Shown here piece by piece: positions 10,043 to 10,308 of a stretch of 10,308 nucleotides of DNA (its first letter is position 1; each line of letters begins with the position of its first letter). The stretch lies in NCBI GenBank assembly GCA_018817205.1, contig JAHIUE010000035.1, forward strand, positions 1-10,308, written 5' to 3'. Source of the DNA: Patescibacteria group bacterium (GTDB lineage Bacteria; Patescibacteriota; Microgenomatia; Daviesbacterales; UBA10151). Below the pieces are notes generated by a model that worked only from the letters and a program-made list of their open reading frames with translations, was not told where the DNA came from and did not search any database. The translations under genes were made by a program, and so were the position numbers.

Positions 10043-10308
10043 ATGCCTTCCAGGTATGTTGTAAGAAACTTTATTGAAAATTCCTACTACCATGTTTTTA
10101 ACAGGGGTGTAGAAAAAAGGGATATTTTTTTGGATGATAAGGATTACCGTTTCTTCCAAACCTATCTTTTTATTTATCTCCGCCCTCTCAAAGAAATTTT
10201 GGAAAAATATCCCGATGTCCCCTTGCGTCTACATAATAAAAATCTATCAGAAGAAGTTGAGCTTTTGGGATACTCGCTAATGCCAAACCATTTTCATCTG
10301 CTTTTAAA
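10043..10308 (+). CDS. REP-associated / IS200-like Y1 (HUH) transposase, partial
   Basis: The first 88 codons of a Y1 transposase; the rest is beyond the window. YYHVFNRGVEKRDIFLDD at 15-32 is the usual start of the REP-associated tyrosine transposase family, and GYSLMPNHFHLLL at 76-88 holds the HUH metal-binding pair (His83, His85). The catalytic Tyr and the C-terminal part are not in view. A proline-, leucine-rich insertion between these blocks (45-70) is longer than in the shortest relatives. The promoter predicts a leaderless message. Such transposases are single-copy housekeeping-like genes in some genomes and mobile in others; no terminal repeats are visible here. Confidence 0.9.
   Translation, partial: MPSRYVVRNFIENSYYHVFNRGVEKRDIFLDDKDYRFFQTYLFIYLRPLKEILEKYPDVPLRLHNKNLSEEVELLGYSLMPNHFHLLL

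Noticed and set aside
1..10308. CRISPR array, tRNA or rRNA genes
   Set aside because: No regularly spaced repeats, cloverleaf or rRNA-like stretches were seen by eye on either strand.

Overview
The window looks like a piece of a small-genome bacterium of the Candidate Phyla Radiation (Patescibacteria), most likely Microgenomates-like. This is inference. The reasons are AT-rich DNA, dense packing, short TM-plus-exported-domain proteins, a degenerate M23-fold protein beside a VanW-like protein, a PIN module with a helix-turn-helix antitoxin, SH3b proteins, and a REP-type transposase. TGA ends at least three genes at sensible domain ends, so the Gracilibacteria code (TGA = Gly) is unlikely. No rRNA, tRNA or CRISPR array was seen.

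Layout. 1-2340 (minus strand): a cell-envelope run reading right to left, made of a VanW-like exported protein, a membrane-anchored catalytically dead M23-fold protein, and a Pro/Thr-rich anchored protein that leaves the window. 2350-2525 is a divergent control region with a good promoter and a perfect 9-bp palindrome. 2526-4156 (plus): a twin-arginine translocation (Tat) operon, tatA1-tatC-tatA2, followed by a small PrsW-like intramembrane protease candidate. It converges, with an 8-bp overlap, on 4149-7234 (minus), a second unit that starts with a third, tiny TatA (48 aa) and continues with a 977-aa surface protein ending in two SH3b domains. 7235-7388 is a second divergent control region holding a consensus sigma-70 promoter, palindromes and a leader hairpin. 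7389-8101 (plus): an HTH/PIN toxin-antitoxin-like pair. 8117-9474 (plus): an SH3b protein overlapping by ATGA a four-TM protein with an internal RR Tat motif. 9522-9998: an unknown four-TM protein. 10043-end: the start of a Y1 (HUH) transposase.

How the parts may fit: two of the three TatA genes have the only strong Shine-Dalgarno sites in the window, matching the known need for TatA in excess over TatC. The 285-aa protein, with four TM helices before an RRQFLK Tat motif, is the only obvious Tat client here and looks like a dual Sec/Tat substrate. Several other genes appear leaderless or nearly so, their predicted transcription start lying 0-8 nt before the ATG. No gene-free stretch exceeds 300 bases.
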